Notes: generated from the letters alone by a model not told the origin. A DNA stretch of 64,000 bases from JADKCL01 sp046329055 (GCA_046329055.1 JAXLVK010000006.1:1-64000), one strand, 5' to 3'. Shown: positions 45,905-56,802, counted from the first letter of the stretch. Numbers and translations are program-made.

Positions 45905-47497
45905 ATGAAGCGAGAAGCGATGTCTTTCACTCCGGTCTTTTGCATTCCTCACAGCCTCAGGTGCTTGCCGATCTTGGCGGCAATGCTGGCCCTGCTTTTT
46001 TTGCCGTCCTGCAAGAAGCCCAAGCTCGACGATGGCGTCTTTCACCGGATTTGCAGCTGGGATGTGCCCGCGGGGCAGCGGTACAAGTTCAGGGATGCGA
46101 CCGGGGGGCCGGAGGAAGTGGATTTCATCGCCAGGGCCTACCACCTGACGCGGGATTCCAATTGCGCGGCCTTCGACGATGAGCGGCATCCCTTGGTGGT
46201 GATCGCCCATGGTCGCATTTCCAGCGGCGTCCCCAACAACTACAAGGGCATGAGCTTCCTCGCGCATCACCTCAATTCCTGGGGCGACATCGTGGTGTCC
46301 GTGAACCTGGACGTCGTCAATTCCCTCCAAGGCGCAGAAACCCAATGGGGCATCCCACACCGAGGTGAACTCGTCTTGCATACGATCGAATACATGCTCC
46401 AGGAAAATCGCCGGCCAGGCAGCCCCTTTTTCCAGCGCATCGACTCGACAAGGATCGCCTTGGTCGGACACAGCAGGGGAGGAGGCTCGGTCATCTGGGC
46501 CTGCAACAACAATCCCAACTTTCATAACCGCCCCATCAAGGCGGTCGCCACCCTGTCCCCCGCCAATTTTGGTACCGATCCATTGAATGTGGCGGTGCCG
46601 CACATCTGCCTCTATGGAAGCTGGGACGGAGACCTTTACGAGGGAGAGGGGCCGGATCTCTGGGCCAGGGGAACACGTCAGGCACCCCGTGAATTGGTGG
46701 AGGTCTATGGAGCGAACCATTACTTCTTCACCGACAATGCCACCTTCCCGCCGGAATCGCAGGAGCTCAGCCGAGAAGCCCATCAATACCTTGCTCGCGG
46801 GTTCGTCAATGCCTGGTTTGATCGCTTCCTCCGAGATCACGACCCGGCGCGCTGGGAGGCCTACCTCACTGGGAATAAACGATTTGGAGAGGGACTCGAA
46901 TACTATGTCTCCTACCAATCATCGGACTTCCTGCCTGTGAGGAATTCAGCGAATTCTGGCGAGCGGGTGATGATGGGGGCTGCCGTTTCGGTGATGGTGC
47001 AGCCCGTCGGCCTTTGTGATTTCGAGGACGTGGACCTTGCTGGCAAGCCCAATTACTGCGTCGGGACAGGTATCAAAGCGGCCTGGGACGCCAACGTGGA
47101 CCGATTGGCCTACAAATTCAACTCCCTCGATGCCACGCGTTTCCGCTACCTCAGCTTCCGGGCATGCCAGGTACATGGCGACTCCCTGAACCGGGTGGAC
47201 TTCAAGAAGGATTTCCACGTGGAGATGCAGGACGCCGAGGGGCACCAACATCGCTTGCAATTGGCGGAGTATGTCGGTGGCTTGCAGTATCCGGACCTGA
47301 GTGGCTCGCTGCCTCCGGACGATCCCTACAACCGCAAGCAGATCATGCGTGGCTACCGAATTCCCTTGACGGATTTTCAAAATGTCAATCTGCGATCCGT
47401 GACCGGCCTGGAGTTTTGGTTTGACCGGAAGGACGTCAAGGGCTTTGACAATACCACGGGCGCGATCAAGGTGGCTGATGTAGAATTTTCCAACTGA
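45905..47497 (+). CDS. Alpha/beta-hydrolase lipoprotein
   Basis: A protein of 530 residues from the ATG at 45905; ATG 45920 is also possible, and the open frame begins at 45818. The lipobox is ALLFLPSC (Cys36). The alpha/beta-hydrolase core has PLVVIAHGR (oxyanion region), the nucleophile elbow VGHSRGGGS (Ser190), the acid in YGSWDGDLYEG and the His in YGANHYFF. This layout resembles cutinase/PAF-acetylhydrolase-like esterases. About 200 further residues (QPVGLCDFEDVDLAGKP, then a beta-rich region ending VTGLEFWFDRKDVKG) may be a binding domain. Likely an outer-membrane-anchored esterase. A small unknown gene follows 8 bases downstream, probably in the same operon. Confidence 0.75.
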   Translation: MKREAMSFTPVFCIPHSLRCLPILAAMLALLFLPSCKKPKLDDGVFHRICSWDVPAGQRYKFRDATGGPEEVDFIARAYHLTRDSNCAAFDDERHPLVVIAHGRISSGVPNNYKGMSFLAHHLNSWGDIVVSVNLDVVNSLQGAETQWGIPHRGELVLHTIEYMLQENRRPGSPFFQRIDSTRIALVGHSRGGGSVIWACNNNPNFHNRPIKAVATLSPANFGTDPLNVAVPHICLYGSWDGDLYEGEGPDLWARGTRQAPRELVEVYGANHYFFTDNATFPPESQELSREAHQYLARGFVNAWFDRFLRDHDPARWEAYLTGNKRFGEGLEYYVSYQSSDFLPVRNSANSGERVMMGAAVSVMVQPVGLCDFEDVDLAGKPNYCVGTGIKAAWDANVDRLAYKFNSLDATRFRYLSFRACQVHGDSLNRVDFKKDFHVEMQDAEGHQHRLQLAEYVGGLQYPDLSGSLPPDDPYNRKQIMRGYRIPLTDFQNVNLRSVTGLEFWFDRKDVKGFDNTTGAIKVADVEFSN

Positions 47498-47505
47498 ACA
47501 GAGTC

Positions 47506-48216
47506 ATGAGAACTAGGAACACTCACATCCACAGCCTCAAGGGGCTTTCCATTGTAGGCGCATTTGCATTGGCGATCGTCCTCTTGGTGGCACAAAAGAA
47601 GTCCAAGACCGATGATTCTCCGGCGAGGTACGGGTGCCGGATTTGGATAGAGAATGAAGACCTTAGCCTGCATCCTGTCGATCCGAATGCCGGGGATGGG
47701 CCGATTGATTCAAACGAGGATGTTGACGATGATCACCACGGGCGTGTGGTCCGCGACATTTTCCATGAAGCGCATGATGAAATCCGGGATGATCCAGCGG
47801 AATTTCCAACCGAGGCGCCTGTCTGGAACTTCCACGCAAAGCGCTATGCCGTGTACAAGATTGGCAATCAAAGTGATATCGCCCGGCCCGGAGACTACGT
47901 GATTGAATTCGAAGGGGCAGGTTTTGTTGCGAGTGAAGGGACGCCTAAGGTGCATCTGGGAGATTCGATCCTCTTGGAGGACAGCCATGTCGGGCCGGAA
48001 GGCAAGCTGCTCATCGTAATTCTGCCCAAAGAAGTGGCCTCGAACCTTGATCGTCGAGTCATCCAAGAATTTGCCATTCAAAATCCGGGGGGCTTGGAAA
48101 GGTCGCGGGAACGCTGGGCAAGAGTGCCAGTGTTGCGGGGTACATTGCTGGATCAAATCAAGAATGCTGAGACGAAGAATTTCGTTCAGGGGGCCTATTT
48201 CCTCGAAATGAAATAA
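47506..48216 (+). CDS. Single-pass membrane protein of unknown function
   Basis: A protein of 236 residues. A basic N-terminus and one hydrophobic segment (GLSIVGAFALAIVLLVAQKK, 13-32) anchor it. The rest is polar, with an acidic/His stretch (DSNEDVDDDHHGRVVRDIFH) and an Ig-like beta-rich region (DYVIEFEGAGFVASEGTPKV, GDSILLEDSHVGPEGKLLIV). The last part suggests an IPT/TIG-like fold, weakly. It starts 8 bases after the hydrolase lipoprotein stop, so a shared operon and envelope role are likely. No family recognised. Confidence 0.6.
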   Translation: MRTRNTHIHSLKGLSIVGAFALAIVLLVAQKKSKTDDSPARYGCRIWIENEDLSLHPVDPNAGDGPIDSNEDVDDDHHGRVVRDIFHEAHDEIRDDPAEFPTEAPVWNFHAKRYAVYKIGNQSDIARPGDYVIEFEGAGFVASEGTPKVHLGDSILLEDSHVGPEGKLLIVILPKEVASNLDRRVIQEFAIQNPGGLERSRERWARVPVLRGTLLDQIKNAETKNFVQGAYFLEMK

Positions 48217-48225
48217 GCAGTTGGA

Positions 48226-49089
<864 letters not shown>

Positions 49090-49113
49090 AACAGCCTGGA
49101 AATGATCACAAAG

Positions 49114-50163
49114 TTAATCTGAATCCTTCACTTTTGCGCCTGCCCGGCGCCGAGGACCAAATGGCATCCAAAACAAGCTCACAATCAGCATGATCACCGC
49201 CGGGGCGAGGAACCACTGGTATTGGTTGACCTCGGCGAGTCGGCGCTCGCGGTCCAGCTCCTGCGATGAGAGCAGCTTGATCTGATCCAGCACGGGATCC
49301 ATGTTGTCAAACTGATCGTCGATCGTGATGTACTCCGTGTTGAAACTGCTCGCGATGTCCTTGAGGGTCTCGTCCTTGAGCTTGGAAATGGCAGGGCCAC
49401 CGTCCTCGGCTTTCATATAACCCTGCTTTTGGCCGTTGCGGTAGAGCGGAACCTGCCCCCCCGCGTAGGTACCCACCCCGACAGTGAAGACCGTGATGCC
49501 GTGGTCCTTGAGCCGGCCGATCACCGAGGTGTAGCTGTCGCCAAAGTCCTCTCCATCCGAAATCAAGACGATGGAACGGCTGAGTTTCTGGTTGACCTTG
49601 AGGGTGTCCTCGCTCTCACGGAAGCGGACGAGGGCCATTTGGAGGGCTTCCCTGAAACTCGTGCCACTGTTGGAGAACTGAGCCGTGCCGACAAGGTCGA
49701 GGAAGAGGTTCGCCGCATTCAAGTCGCTCGTGAGCGGGCATTGCACGTAGGCATCGGAAGTGAAGACAATGAGCCCAATGCGGTCACCGTTCATCTGCCC
49801 GATCATTTTCTTGACCTCCCGCTTGACCTTTTGGAGCCGTGTGGGCTGCAAGTCCTCGCAGTTCATGGAGGCGCTTACGTCCATGAGGATATAGACCTCT
49901 CGGCCACGTACCGGCACCTCTTGCTCTGTCCGGCCCCAGTACGGCCCCACCAATGCGACCACCAGCAGGAGGCCAGCGAATATCCGCAGGACCAGTTTCA
50001 CCTCAGGGAGGAAGAAATTGTACTCGCCCGGAGCGAACCACAGTTGCATGGCCCTCTGACTCTTGAAATAGACAATTCCCATCATGACCCCGACAGGGAT
50101 CAGGACGAAGGCCAGCGGCCAGTAGTCCGGTGTAATGAGGAAGTTGCTGAGGAAGTCACTCAT
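49114..50163 (-). CDS. batB: BatB-like von Willebrand factor A membrane protein
   Basis: A protein of 349 residues. Two N-terminal membrane segments (about 16-32 and 58-77) are followed by a VWA domain with the MIDAS motif DVSAS (95-99), its Thr (GTSFREAL) and its Asp (LISDGEDFGD). A final membrane segment is near the C-terminus (FLAPAVIMLIVSLFW) with a basic tail. This matches BatA/BatB of the Bacteroidota aerotolerance operon; position before batC favours BatB. The metal-binding VWA faces the periplasm and probably binds protein partners. In Bacteroides the operon also holds moxR-like, DUF58 and batA genes, none of which is nearby here; only these two are clustered. Confidence 0.85.
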   Translation of the reverse strand: MSDFLSNFLITPDYWPLAFVLIPVGVMMGIVYFKSQRAMQLWFAPGEYNFFLPEVKLVLRIFAGLLLVVALVGPYWGRTEQEVPVRGREVYILMDVSASMNCEDLQPTRLQKVKREVKKMIGQMNGDRIGLIVFTSDAYVQCPLTSDLNAANLFLDLVGTAQFSNSGTSFREALQMALVRFRESEDTLKVNQKLSRSIVLISDGEDFGDSYTSVIGRLKDHGITVFTVGVGTYAGGQVPLYRNGQKQGYMKAEDGGPAISKLKDETLKDIASSFNTEYITIDDQFDNMDPVLDQIKLLSSQELDRERRLAEVNQYQWFLAPAVIMLIVSLFWMPFGPRRRAGAKVKDSD

Positions 50164-50288
50164 GAGTCCAGTGCTCGACCGTGCTGCAGCACAAATCGAG
50201 GGGCAAAAATATTGGCTGCGGGGCGATTGTGCAAGGATTTCCGGGGGGTGAATGCCTCCTAAAGATTGTTAACCTCCGCAGCATGGTC

Positions 50289-51608
50289 TCATTGTCCATT
50301 TTGAAGGCGGGGGTTGAAGGCATCGCGCAACCCTTCACCCACGAGGTTGATGGCGGTGATGGTGAGGAAGATCGCGATTCCGGGGAAGAGGCTCAGCCAC
50401 CAGGCGGATTGACTGCGACGCGCCAGATTCAGCAGGCCGCCCCAGGTCACCAAAGTGTCCGGCAACCCTACCCCGATGAAGGTCAGTGCCGCCTCCGTCG
50501 CAATCGCACCTGCCACACCGAAGGTCAAGACCACGAGCACGGGCGAGATGCTGTTGGGGATGGCATGGCGCCACAAGATTCGGAAATTGCTCATGCCCAC
50601 TGCACGGGCGGCCTCCACGAAGGCTTGGTTCCGCGTTCGCAGCATTTCGGAGCGCATGTAACGTGCCACCCCGGGCCAGCTCATCAAGCCGATGATGAGC
50701 ATCAGGAAGAAAAGGCTCTTCTTTTCAGTCAAGGCCATTACGGTGAGGATGAGCAGGAGGGAAGGAACGGTCGAGACGATTTCGATCAGCCGGGAAATCA
50801 TGATGTCCAGCCAGACGTACCGCTTCCGACCCAGCACGGGAATCCTTTCAAGGGGTTTGCCCAGCCAAACAAAGACCACAGTGATCCCGATCAGGATGGC
50901 GAAACTGAAAATCAGTTGTAGGAGGAGGGGCAGCGCACCTGATTCGACCCCTTGCGACAAGGCCGTGGACCTCACCTGGAACCCGTAGAAATATCCCAGC
51001 ACCAAGCCTATGCCACCCATCACGATCCCGATGGTGCTAAGCTGAAATCGTGTGTCCCCGAAATAGCCCGCAATCGACCCGATGATGATCCCAATGAGCC
51101 CCGCAATCCCCGCCGCCACCAACCCGATGGACAATGAAATCCTCGTTCCATGGATGAGCCCGCTCAATACATCGCGTCCATCCCGGTCGGTGCCGAGGTA
51201 ATGCCATTCCTGCCAGCTCTTTACGCGTTGCTTTCCAAATGGGCTGTTGAGGCGCAGGTTGTTGTAGTCGATGTCGGTAGGGCGGTAGCGCACGAGCGGC
51301 CAGATTGCCCAGTCGTATTGCAGCTCCCGCCAGTTTTGGTTCACGAGTTCCTTTTCGTATCGGTACAATCCGAAATCGACCAAGTAATCTTCGACCACGG
51401 GGACGTGGATGTCGCCATTGAGCTTGCAAAGTAGCGGCTTGTTGCTGGCAAGGAAGTCCGCGAATACGGCCACCGCCACCAAAAATACCAGAAAACGCAA
51501 GGCGATCATGTTGATCCGGCGTTTCTTGAATTCAGCCAAGGCGCGCTTGCGCGGAGTCAGGCTCTGCGATGCGGAATCGGTGGGATTTGTGGAACCTGGC
51601 GCTGTCAT
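50289..51608 (-). CDS. Peptide ABC transporter permease, DppC-like, enlarged
   Basis: A protein of 439 residues. The ATG at 51608 overlaps the upstream permease stop (ATGA), so the two are translationally coupled. The first membrane segment (MIALRFLVFLVAVAVFADFL) is followed by an inserted region of about 120 residues ending HYLGTDRDGRDVLSGLIHGT, which is the typical DppC entry. The inner-membrane permease core follows, with the EAA motif EAARAVGMSNFRILWRHAIP and end GDRFL-like NLVGEGLRDAFNPR. DppC proteins are usually about 300 residues, so the extra length is in periplasmic or membrane insertions. It imports peptides together with the other permease and two binding proteins; no ATPase gene is in the operon. 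Confidence 0.9.
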   Translation of the reverse strand: MTAPGSTNPTDSASQSLTPRKRALAEFKKRRINMIALRFLVFLVAVAVFADFLASNKPLLCKLNGDIHVPVVEDYLVDFGLYRYEKELVNQNWRELQYDWAIWPLVRYRPTDIDYNNLRLNSPFGKQRVKSWQEWHYLGTDRDGRDVLSGLIHGTRISLSIGLVAAGIAGLIGIIIGSIAGYFGDTRFQLSTIGIVMGGIGLVLGYFYGFQVRSTALSQGVESGALPLLLQLIFSFAILIGITVVFVWLGKPLERIPVLGRKRYVWLDIMISRLIEIVSTVPSLLLILTVMALTEKKSLFFLMLIIGLMSWPGVARYMRSEMLRTRNQAFVEAARAVGMSNFRILWRHAIPNSISPVLVVLTFGVAGAIATEAALTFIGVGLPDTLVTWGGLLNLARRSQSAWWLSLFPGIAIFLTITAINLVGEGLRDAFNPRLQNGQ

Positions 51609-53029
51609 TTCCTGGTAAAGCTGATGCGTGGATCCACGATGGCGAGCAGCACATCCGAAAGCAGGCTGCCCAGCAGCGTAGCGATCGCGGTGATGGTGAA
51701 CACTGCAATGATGGTGGGATGGTCCAGGCTGAACACGGCTGTCGTGGACAACATGCCCATACCGGGGATGCTGAAGATGGTCTCGGTGATGACCGCGCCG
51801 CCCACCATGGCTGGCAACAGGGTTCCCAAATGCGTGACCAGCGGCAGCAATGCATTGCGAAGGTTGTGGCGCCAGATCACGGTCTTTTCCGCGAGCCCCT
51901 TGGCCCGTGCAGTGCGGATGAAGTCTTGGTTCAGGGTCTCCAACATGCTCGACCGCAGCTGTCTGCTCACGAATGCCACACTGTGGTAAGATATCACCAA
52001 GGTGGGCAGGATGAGGTGATAGGCATGGTCGATCATCCGATAATGCCAGGGCCAGCGTTCGCTGCCATCGCTTGCAACCCCAGACGTTGGGAACAGTTGC
52101 AGGTAGTCCCGATTGCAAAAGAAGGTCATCAGGAACATCGCGGAAACGAATGTCGGGATGGCGTTCATCAGGAAGAGACCGACGGTGACGGCATTGTCCT
52201 GCCACAGGTTGCGGTTCCGGACACCATAGACCCCGAGCGGGATGGCCATCGAGTAGGCGATGAGATAACTCAGCAGCCCGATGAACAAGGTCCAAGGCAA
52301 CGCTTCATTGATCTTGGTGATGACCGGCCGCTTGTCGATGTATGATCTGCCCAGATCACCCTGCAACAGCTTCATCACCCAAGTATGAAACTGATTTTGA
52401 AAGCCATGGAAATGCAGGACTGGTACGTACAGTTTCCACGTCGAGGGCGCGCTCACCACGCTGTGGTAGGCAGCCTTGACAGCAGCCAACTCCTTGCCCA
52501 CCGAATCCCGCACCCATGGGGAAATGCCAACAATCGAATCCAGGAAGGACAGCCGATAGTTCACATCTTCAGGGGCTGGAGAAAACCGGAGTTCCTCGAT
52601 GGTCCGCTGCACCTCGAGTTTCAGACCGCGCTCTTCTGCCGGTACCATGATGGGGCTGATGCGCCGATGAGCCCGCTGCAAGCTCTGGTAGTAGGCACTG
52701 ATCATTTCCCAATTCCCAAACTGATCCACCAGATTGGCGAGGCACTTCCGGTCGCTCAAGTCCAGGATGCGGTGCAGGGTGTCCGGGTAGGCATAAGAAG
52801 TCAGGCTGAAATAGAATTCCGGCTGGTCATACCCTAGCTGATGACTGACATTGGCATACTCACGCCTCAGGAGAGAGGCATCCAATGCACTGCCACGCTG
52901 AAACTGCCTGTCCATCTCGTTGTACACCGGGTCGCCTGGCACATTTCTACTCAGCAGAAATGATATGAGCAGGATAACGAACAGTGTCGGTATGAACAGC
53001 AGCAACCGCCTGGCGATGTACCTGAGCAT
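51605..53029 (-). CDS. Peptide ABC transporter permease, DppB-like, with large insert
   Basis: A protein of 474 residues. The N-terminus (MLRYIARRLLLFIPTLFVIL) is canonical for DppB. About 190 residues of mostly helical periplasmic insert (33-220) come before the usual GDLGRSYIDKRPVITKINEA. Then come the membrane core and the EAA loop (FIRTARAKGLAEKTVIWRHN), ending LLAIVDPRISF. Standard DppB is about 310-340 residues. The start lies 13 bases after the upstream binding-protein stop. Together with the DppC-like protein it forms the pore of the peptide importer. Confidence 0.9.
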   Translation of the reverse strand: MLRYIARRLLLFIPTLFVILLISFLLSRNVPGDPVYNEMDRQFQRGSALDASLLRREYANVSHQLGYDQPEFYFSLTSYAYPDTLHRILDLSDRKCLANLVDQFGNWEMISAYYQSLQRAHRRISPIMVPAEERGLKLEVQRTIEELRFSPAPEDVNYRLSFLDSIVGISPWVRDSVGKELAAVKAAYHSVVSAPSTWKLYVPVLHFHGFQNQFHTWVMKLLQGDLGRSYIDKRPVITKINEALPWTLFIGLLSYLIAYSMAIPLGVYGVRNRNLWQDNAVTVGLFLMNAIPTFVSAMFLMTFFCNRDYLQLFPTSGVASDGSERWPWHYRMIDHAYHLILPTLVISYHSVAFVSRQLRSSMLETLNQDFIRTARAKGLAEKTVIWRHNLRNALLPLVTHLGTLLPAMVGGAVITETIFSIPGMGMLSTTAVFSLDHPTIIAVFTITAIATLLGSLLSDVLLAIVDPRISFTRK

Positions 53030-53042
53030 GGAATCGCGCTAC

Positions 53043-54860
53043 TTATTTGAAGCGCTGCTCAGCCAAGGGAACCCAAAACTCCAATGGTTTGAAACCAGGG
53101 CGGATGATGGTGGGACTTGCATGGCGGAACCGCTTGTGGATCAGGATTTTCTCCTTCGGCGCCATCAATACGATCACCGGAACCTCCTCCTGCCAGAGCC
53201 TTTGGAACTCGTGGTAGAGTGGCGTGCGTGCAGCCGGATCCATGGTGACACGGATTTTCTCAATCAAGGAGTCCGTCCGTGCATTCCCAAAGCCAAAGTA
53301 GTTCGAGCCGCCATTGAGCCAGTTTTCGGTATGCCAAACCTGCTTGAGGTCAGTTGCCAGGGGGCTCGCAGAGAATCCCAGGGCAGCGATGTCAAAGTCA
53401 TGCTCCCGGAGCTTCTGCTGGATGATATTGAAAGCCAGGGCATTGGTGTTGAGTTTGATGCCTGCCTTGAGGGCTTGGTCAGCGATCATGCGCACCATGC
53501 GGGGCCCAGTGTCGGTGGAATTCGAGATCAAGACCTCGATTTCCAGCTTGACTTTTCTGCCACGGATAACCTTCTCACGGATGCCGTCGCCATCGTTGTC
53601 TTTCCAGCCTGCTTCGTCCAAGATCTTGTTGGCCATGTCCACGCTGAATTCAAGGGGCTTCAACTTCGAGTCGTACTCCTCCGGGTGCAGCGGTGTGATC
53701 GGGCCATTTTGCCGCTGTCCATACCCATTGTAGATATTGGCGATGATGCCATCCAAATCAGCACAGTGGGAGAGCGCCTTGCGGACCGCCACCTCCTCCA
53801 ATACGGGGGCTCTGCCAGCAGGAGGCTTGCAGTTGAAACCCAAGTACATCATGGAGTAGGAATCCGGCGTATGGAAGTTGAAATTCTTGTAGAGATACCC
53901 GGCGGTGTCCTCCCTTGCAGCCTTGAAGTCGTCCGGGGACATGTCGCGGATGACGTCGAGTTCGTCATTCTGGGCGGCAGCGGGCACCGTAGCGCGATCC
54001 GTGATGGTCTTGAAGATCAGCTTCTTGACGTAGCCTTGGAAATACCAGCTTTTGCCTCGCAGCTTGTCTCCCCACCAATTGTCCTTGCGTACGAGGGTGA
54101 CGTTGTCGCCAGGAGTCCAAGATTCAAGTTTGTAGGGACCGGAGCCGTAAATGTGTGCCGGATCACTGTTGTTGATGTCAGCGTTGAAGGCATCAGCGAA
54201 CTTGATGGCGGCGGGATCCTTGCTCACATCATCCGGTTTGGTGGAGATTGCCTCGACCGAAATGTTGTCCAGCAGATGCTCTGGATCGTAGAACTCCCTG
54301 GAAATCACCTCCATTCCGGAGATGGCGGTTTCTGCAAGGAAGAAGAGCTCGCTGCAAATCACGGTGAATTTCCGGTCGTTGGTCGGGTCGAGCTTGATGT
54401 CCTTGATGAAGCTGTAGTAGTTGCGTTGGTGGGCATCATCCGTCAGGGGCAATTTCACAGCCTTGATGGAGAACTCGAAATCCTTTGCGGTGATGGGTGA
54501 GCCATTGTCCCAGGTTGCCTCGGGACGGATCTCGTAAGTGTAGGAGAGCTGGTCGGCGGAAATCTCAGGTGCACCCTTGGCCAGGGTGGGGACATGCTCC
54601 ATGGTCTGCGCATCATAGTCGTAGAGGTACATGTAGATGTGCTCCTTGATGAATGTCGCGTAGGCATTGCGGGCATTGTAGGGATGCAGGCGGTCGGGGT
54701 CATTGGCATGGTAAATCCGGACCCAGTCGCCCATGACTGGAATGCTGTCTTGGGCATGGTCATCGATTCCGCCTTGGGTTTCAGGCTTGCAGCCTACCCA
54801 CAACAGGGACACCAAAGTCAATGCCAGTAGGCTGAGGAGAGGGTGGTTCTTTGCACGCAT
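53043..54860 (-). CDS. Peptide ABC transporter substrate-binding lipoprotein (1)
   Basis: A protein of 605 residues from the ATG at 54860; ATG 54878 would add six. The signal ends in a lipobox, SLLWVGC. Family SBP_bac_5 features: LHPYNARNAYATFIKEHIY, PEISADQLSYTYEIRPEATW and NGSPITAKDFEFSIKAVK in lobe I, AVRKALSHCADLDGIIANIY, and the lobe II region ILDEAGWKDNDGDGIREKV. It delivers peptides from the periplasmic side of the inner membrane to the DppBC-like pore. It is the second of two related binding proteins in the operon and lies directly before dppB. Confidence 0.9.
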   Translation of the reverse strand: MRAKNHPLLSLLALTLVSLLWVGCKPETQGGIDDHAQDSIPVMGDWVRIYHANDPDRLHPYNARNAYATFIKEHIYMYLYDYDAQTMEHVPTLAKGAPEISADQLSYTYEIRPEATWDNGSPITAKDFEFSIKAVKLPLTDDAHQRNYYSFIKDIKLDPTNDRKFTVICSELFFLAETAISGMEVISREFYDPEHLLDNISVEAISTKPDDVSKDPAAIKFADAFNADINNSDPAHIYGSGPYKLESWTPGDNVTLVRKDNWWGDKLRGKSWYFQGYVKKLIFKTITDRATVPAAAQNDELDVIRDMSPDDFKAAREDTAGYLYKNFNFHTPDSYSMMYLGFNCKPPAGRAPVLEEVAVRKALSHCADLDGIIANIYNGYGQRQNGPITPLHPEEYDSKLKPLEFSVDMANKILDEAGWKDNDGDGIREKVIRGRKVKLEIEVLISNSTDTGPRMVRMIADQALKAGIKLNTNALAFNIIQQKLREHDFDIAALGFSASPLATDLKQVWHTENWLNGGSNYFGFGNARTDSLIEKIRVTMDPAARTPLYHEFQRLWQEEVPVIVLMAPKEKILIHKRFRHASPTIIRPGFKPLEFWVPLAEQRFK

Positions 54861-54968
54861 AAATACATCTCTTTGCATCGCTTCGAAGGTAGCCCTTTTG
54901 CCTTGGAAATGCAATCCTCCAACATCCACATTGCTTTGACAAAGAAAAGTAAAGGGGTGTGGATGGCC

Positions 54969-56747
54969 CTATTCTTCGTCGGCTAGGAAGAACTGTCCGG
55001 GATCATAGCAGGGCCGCTGACCATACCATCCCAGGTTCTTCAGGCGCTTGTTGTAGGCGATGCGCGCCGCATTGGCAAACAGCAATGTATAGGGCTGATC
55101 GTCATACAGAATCTGTTGGACCTTGCGGTGGAGGTCTGCCCGCTTGGCGTCGTCCCATTCGTGCACAATGCGCTCCATGGTGCTGTCGGCGGCGGCATTG
55201 CTGTAGCTGCCCCAGTTGTATCCTTGATTCAGGATCTGGCTGCTGTGGAAAAGTGAGAAGAAGTCCTGCTCGTCGCTGTCATAGACCCAGCCCCCGAGCC
55301 AAGCCTCGATTTCATGCTTCTTGAGGCGGTCCAGCAAGACTGAGCCTTCCAGCTCCTGCGTCTCCACCTGTATCCCGGCATGCTTGAACTTGTCCACCAC
55401 GTGGCGGGCAATGCTCTTCCGCAATTCGTTTCCTCGTTTGAAGCAGAGCGTAAATGCAAAATCGACCTTCTTGCCCTGCACGACCTTGTCCAGGATGCCA
55501 TTGCCATCGGAATCCACCCAGCCTGCCTCTGCCAGCAGCGACTTCGCCTTGGCTTCGTCGTAGCCGATGGGTTTCAGGGTCTTGTTGTGCTCGGGGCGTT
55601 TGTGGTAAACCATCGAGGTGATGGGCTCCGCTGTTCCGAAGAGGACGCTGTTGATCAATTCCTCGACGTTCACCAAGTGACTCATCGCCCTGCGGACACG
55701 GACATCTGCGAAAAATGTCTTGTCCGGCGCATCGGCGATATGCTGATTCCAGCCGATGTATTCATAGAAAGGGTAGGGGACGTGGGCCTTGCCGAAGTGC
55801 TTGTCAAATGCCTCACCCTTCATTTCCTCCTCGTATTGGTAGGGCTCGAAGTCCTCCGCAAAGTCGATTTCGCCGCTTTGGAGCGCCAGGAAGGCCGTCT
55901 GATGGTCCGGAATCACCTTGTAGATGAGGGTGTCCATGCCCTGTTGGGAAAATGGATCGTTGACTCCGGCGTTCCAATAATGCTCATTCCGGACAAATCT
56001 CACGAACTGCCCCGTCTTCCAGCCATCAAATACATACCTCCCCGACCCAACGATGTAGCCTTTTTCCCGCTGAAATTTCTCGTCCTCGAAAAAGTCGGCG
56101 AATTCCACCATGGAGGCCTTGTAGGGTTTGCCCACTGTGTCGCGGGACTCGTCGCTGTTGCGGGCATCCAGGATGGTATAGCCGTCGCTCAGGTTGTTGG
56201 GATCGTAGATGTGCTTGGGGATCACGAAAAAGTTGATTGCCATCCTGTTCAGGCTGAACGGCCCAGATTCCTTGAGTTTGAACTCGACCCTGCGGTCATC
56301 CAATGCGATGCAATCGATGAAATTGTTCAATTCCGCCCGGCGCGGTGCCGATGATACGAACGGGTTCATGAGCGCCTTGAAGGAAAAGACGACATCCTCG
56401 GTGGTCAGCGGCAGGCCGTCAGCGAAGTGCACGCCTTGGCGCAACGTGAAGGTGAAGCTCAGCTTGTCCTCGGAGACGATCGGCATGGACTCGGCGAGTC
56501 GTGGGCTGAGTTCCAGCGTCTTGGGGTCCATGGCCACCAAGTGCTCGAAGAGCAGGTTGTGCAAAGGCACCGTGGTAGCACCGACAGTATTGACGGGGTT
56601 GAGCCCGGCAGGGTCCTCCATCATGTGTAGGATCATGGTCTTGCGACGTCCTTTAGCAGGATTGTCGTCCGGACCCTTTCCGCATGCACCGGCAAGGATC
56701 ACCACGAATCCCCATGCTGCTAATAGCCAGGGTTTTGCACGAAACAT
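54969..56747 (-). CDS. Peptide ABC transporter substrate-binding lipoprotein (2)
   Basis: A protein of 592 residues. The start at 56747 (MFRAKPWLLAAW) gives a lipoprotein signal with lipobox ILAGAC; the open frame extends 41 codons upstream without a signal-like sequence. SBP_bac_5 features: EDPAGLNPVNTVGATTVPLH, KLSFTFTLRQGVHFADGLPL, TTEDVVFSFKALMNP, VRRAMSHLVNVEELINSVLF and LLAEAGWVDSDGNGILDKV. It is related to but clearly distinct from the next protein, so the two may bring different peptides to one pore. First gene of the four-gene operon. Confidence 0.9.
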   Translation of the reverse strand: MFRAKPWLLAAWGFVVILAGACGKGPDDNPAKGRRKTMILHMMEDPAGLNPVNTVGATTVPLHNLLFEHLVAMDPKTLELSPRLAESMPIVSEDKLSFTFTLRQGVHFADGLPLTTEDVVFSFKALMNPFVSSAPRRAELNNFIDCIALDDRRVEFKLKESGPFSLNRMAINFFVIPKHIYDPNNLSDGYTILDARNSDESRDTVGKPYKASMVEFADFFEDEKFQREKGYIVGSGRYVFDGWKTGQFVRFVRNEHYWNAGVNDPFSQQGMDTLIYKVIPDHQTAFLALQSGEIDFAEDFEPYQYEEEMKGEAFDKHFGKAHVPYPFYEYIGWNQHIADAPDKTFFADVRVRRAMSHLVNVEELINSVLFGTAEPITSMVYHKRPEHNKTLKPIGYDEAKAKSLLAEAGWVDSDGNGILDKVVQGKKVDFAFTLCFKRGNELRKSIARHVVDKFKHAGIQVETQELEGSVLLDRLKKHEIEAWLGGWVYDSDEQDFFSLFHSSQILNQGYNWGSYSNAAADSTMERIVHEWDDAKRADLHRKVQQILYDDQPYTLLFANAARIAYNKRLKNLGWYGQRPCYDPGQFFLADEE

Positions 56748-56802
56748 CTTGGTCACCGATCTCAAAAGGCATCTAAAATAGGAAAAAAACTTCAAAAAAC
56801 TA

